Source of the DNA: Candidatus Methanophagales archaeon
GTDB lineage: Archaea > Halobacteriota > Syntropharchaeia > Alkanophagales > Methanospirareceae
DNA: 6,404 nt
Assembly: GCA_030668065.1 (NCBI GenBank)
Contig: DAOUUS010000092.1
Coordinates: 1-6,404 of the forward strand
Reading direction: 5' to 3'
The first letter of the stretch is position 1. Every line of letters starts with the position of its first letter. This document shows, one piece after another, positions 6,300 through 6,404 of the stretch. The position numbers were made by a program, and so were the translations under genes. A model generated the notes under the pieces. That model had not been told where the DNA came from. It ran no database searches and saw only the letters and a program-made list of their open reading frames with translations.

Positions 6300-6323
6300 C
6301 CTTGCCCTTCGGGTCATATAACA
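6300..6323 (-). repeat. 24-bp repeat, right copy of the inverted pair
   Basis: This is the reverse complement of 2716-2739 at 23 of 24 positions. It runs on the + strand directly into AACAGCGGATA, the sequence that also begins the attC-like element behind the toxin gene. A short CC-CTTCGG-G hairpin with a UUCG-type loop lies inside (6305-6313). Confidence 0.75.
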
Positions 6324-6330
6324 GCGGATA
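6319..6330 (+). repeat. Second copy of the TAACAGCGGATA signature
   Basis: TAACAGCGGATA here is identical to 3458-3469, the left edge of the attC-like element. The following bases (TATGC) differ from that copy (AAAAG). No matching right arm, which would read close to GCATATCCGC, occurs before the window ends 74 bases later. The element may continue outside the window or be incomplete. Confidence 0.5.
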
Positions 6331-6350
6331 TGCAAAAGGAGAACTGCAAA

Positions 6351-6363
6351 AAGTGGTCCACTT
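6351..6363. promoter_or_regulatory. Short perfect palindrome near the window end
   Basis: AAGTGG-T-CCACTT is a 13-base perfect dyad downstream of the second TAACAGCGGATA signature. TGCAAAA occurs twice just before it (6331 and 6345). The AT-rich tail after it, ending TTCTATATA, could belong to the promoter of a gene beyond the window. No coding sequence is visible from 6250 to 6404. Confidence 0.25.
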
Positions 6364-6404
6364 ATGATAAAAACGAACAAAAGATTTTTAGTTAATTCTA
6401 TATA

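Noticed and set aside
1..6404. CRISPR array, tRNA or rRNA genes
   Set aside because: No regularly spaced repeat array and no tRNA cloverleaf or rRNA-like segment was recognised on either strand by eye.

Overview
The window carries a copper-efflux locus followed by an accessory region. Strong GGAGGTGA-type ribosome binding sites, moderate GC and tightly packed genes fit an uncultivated anaerobic archaeon (Methanophagales/ANME-1 or another methanogen-related lineage) or an anaerobic bacterium. The zinc-ribbon VOC protein and the CopA/YHS pair resemble archaeal versions as I remember them. The domain-level assignment is an inference of modest confidence.

Layout, all genes on the + strand. (1) 104-2566: copA, a complete P1B-1 Cu+-exporting ATPase with two N-terminal metal-binding domains. 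A 47-residue YHS/TRASH-type metal-binding protein (2544-2687) overlaps its 3' end out of frame. (2) 2688-2957: a non-coding stretch with one copy of a 24-bp repeat and an operator-like cluster of palindromes. (3) 2958-3460: a RelE/ParE-family toxin-antitoxin pair with overlapping genes. A structured palindromic element follows at once (about 3452-3537). Its first bases contain the toxin stop codon and are the exact reverse complement of a 10-bp motif just upstream of the antitoxin. This is the pattern expected of an integron-type gene cassette with an attC-like site, although no integrase lies in the window. (4) 3538-3969: an AT-rich stretch in which I can support no gene. (5) 4009-5223: an intact ISAzo13-type DDE transposase, with candidate 8-bp inverted ends at 3970 and 5237. 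(6) 5270-6249: a two-gene operon of a four-helix membrane protein and a VOC-fold/zinc-ribbon fusion protein. The second gene seems to start at an ATC codon rather than ATG. (7) 6250-6404: a second copy of the 24-bp repeat in inverted orientation, running into the same TAACAGCGGATA signature that begins the element behind the toxin gene.

Functionally, CopA and the YHS protein form a metal-resistance unit: the ATPase exports Cu+ and the small protein probably binds or delivers metal. The rest looks like accumulated accessory DNA: an addiction module, an insertion sequence and a small operon of unknown role. Two nested pairs of boundary motifs of the form GTT-N4-GAC ... GTC-N4-AACAGCGGATA enclose the toxin-antitoxin module (inner pair) and the whole 3.6-kb accessory block (outer pair). 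That boundary grammar is the most interesting structure in the window.
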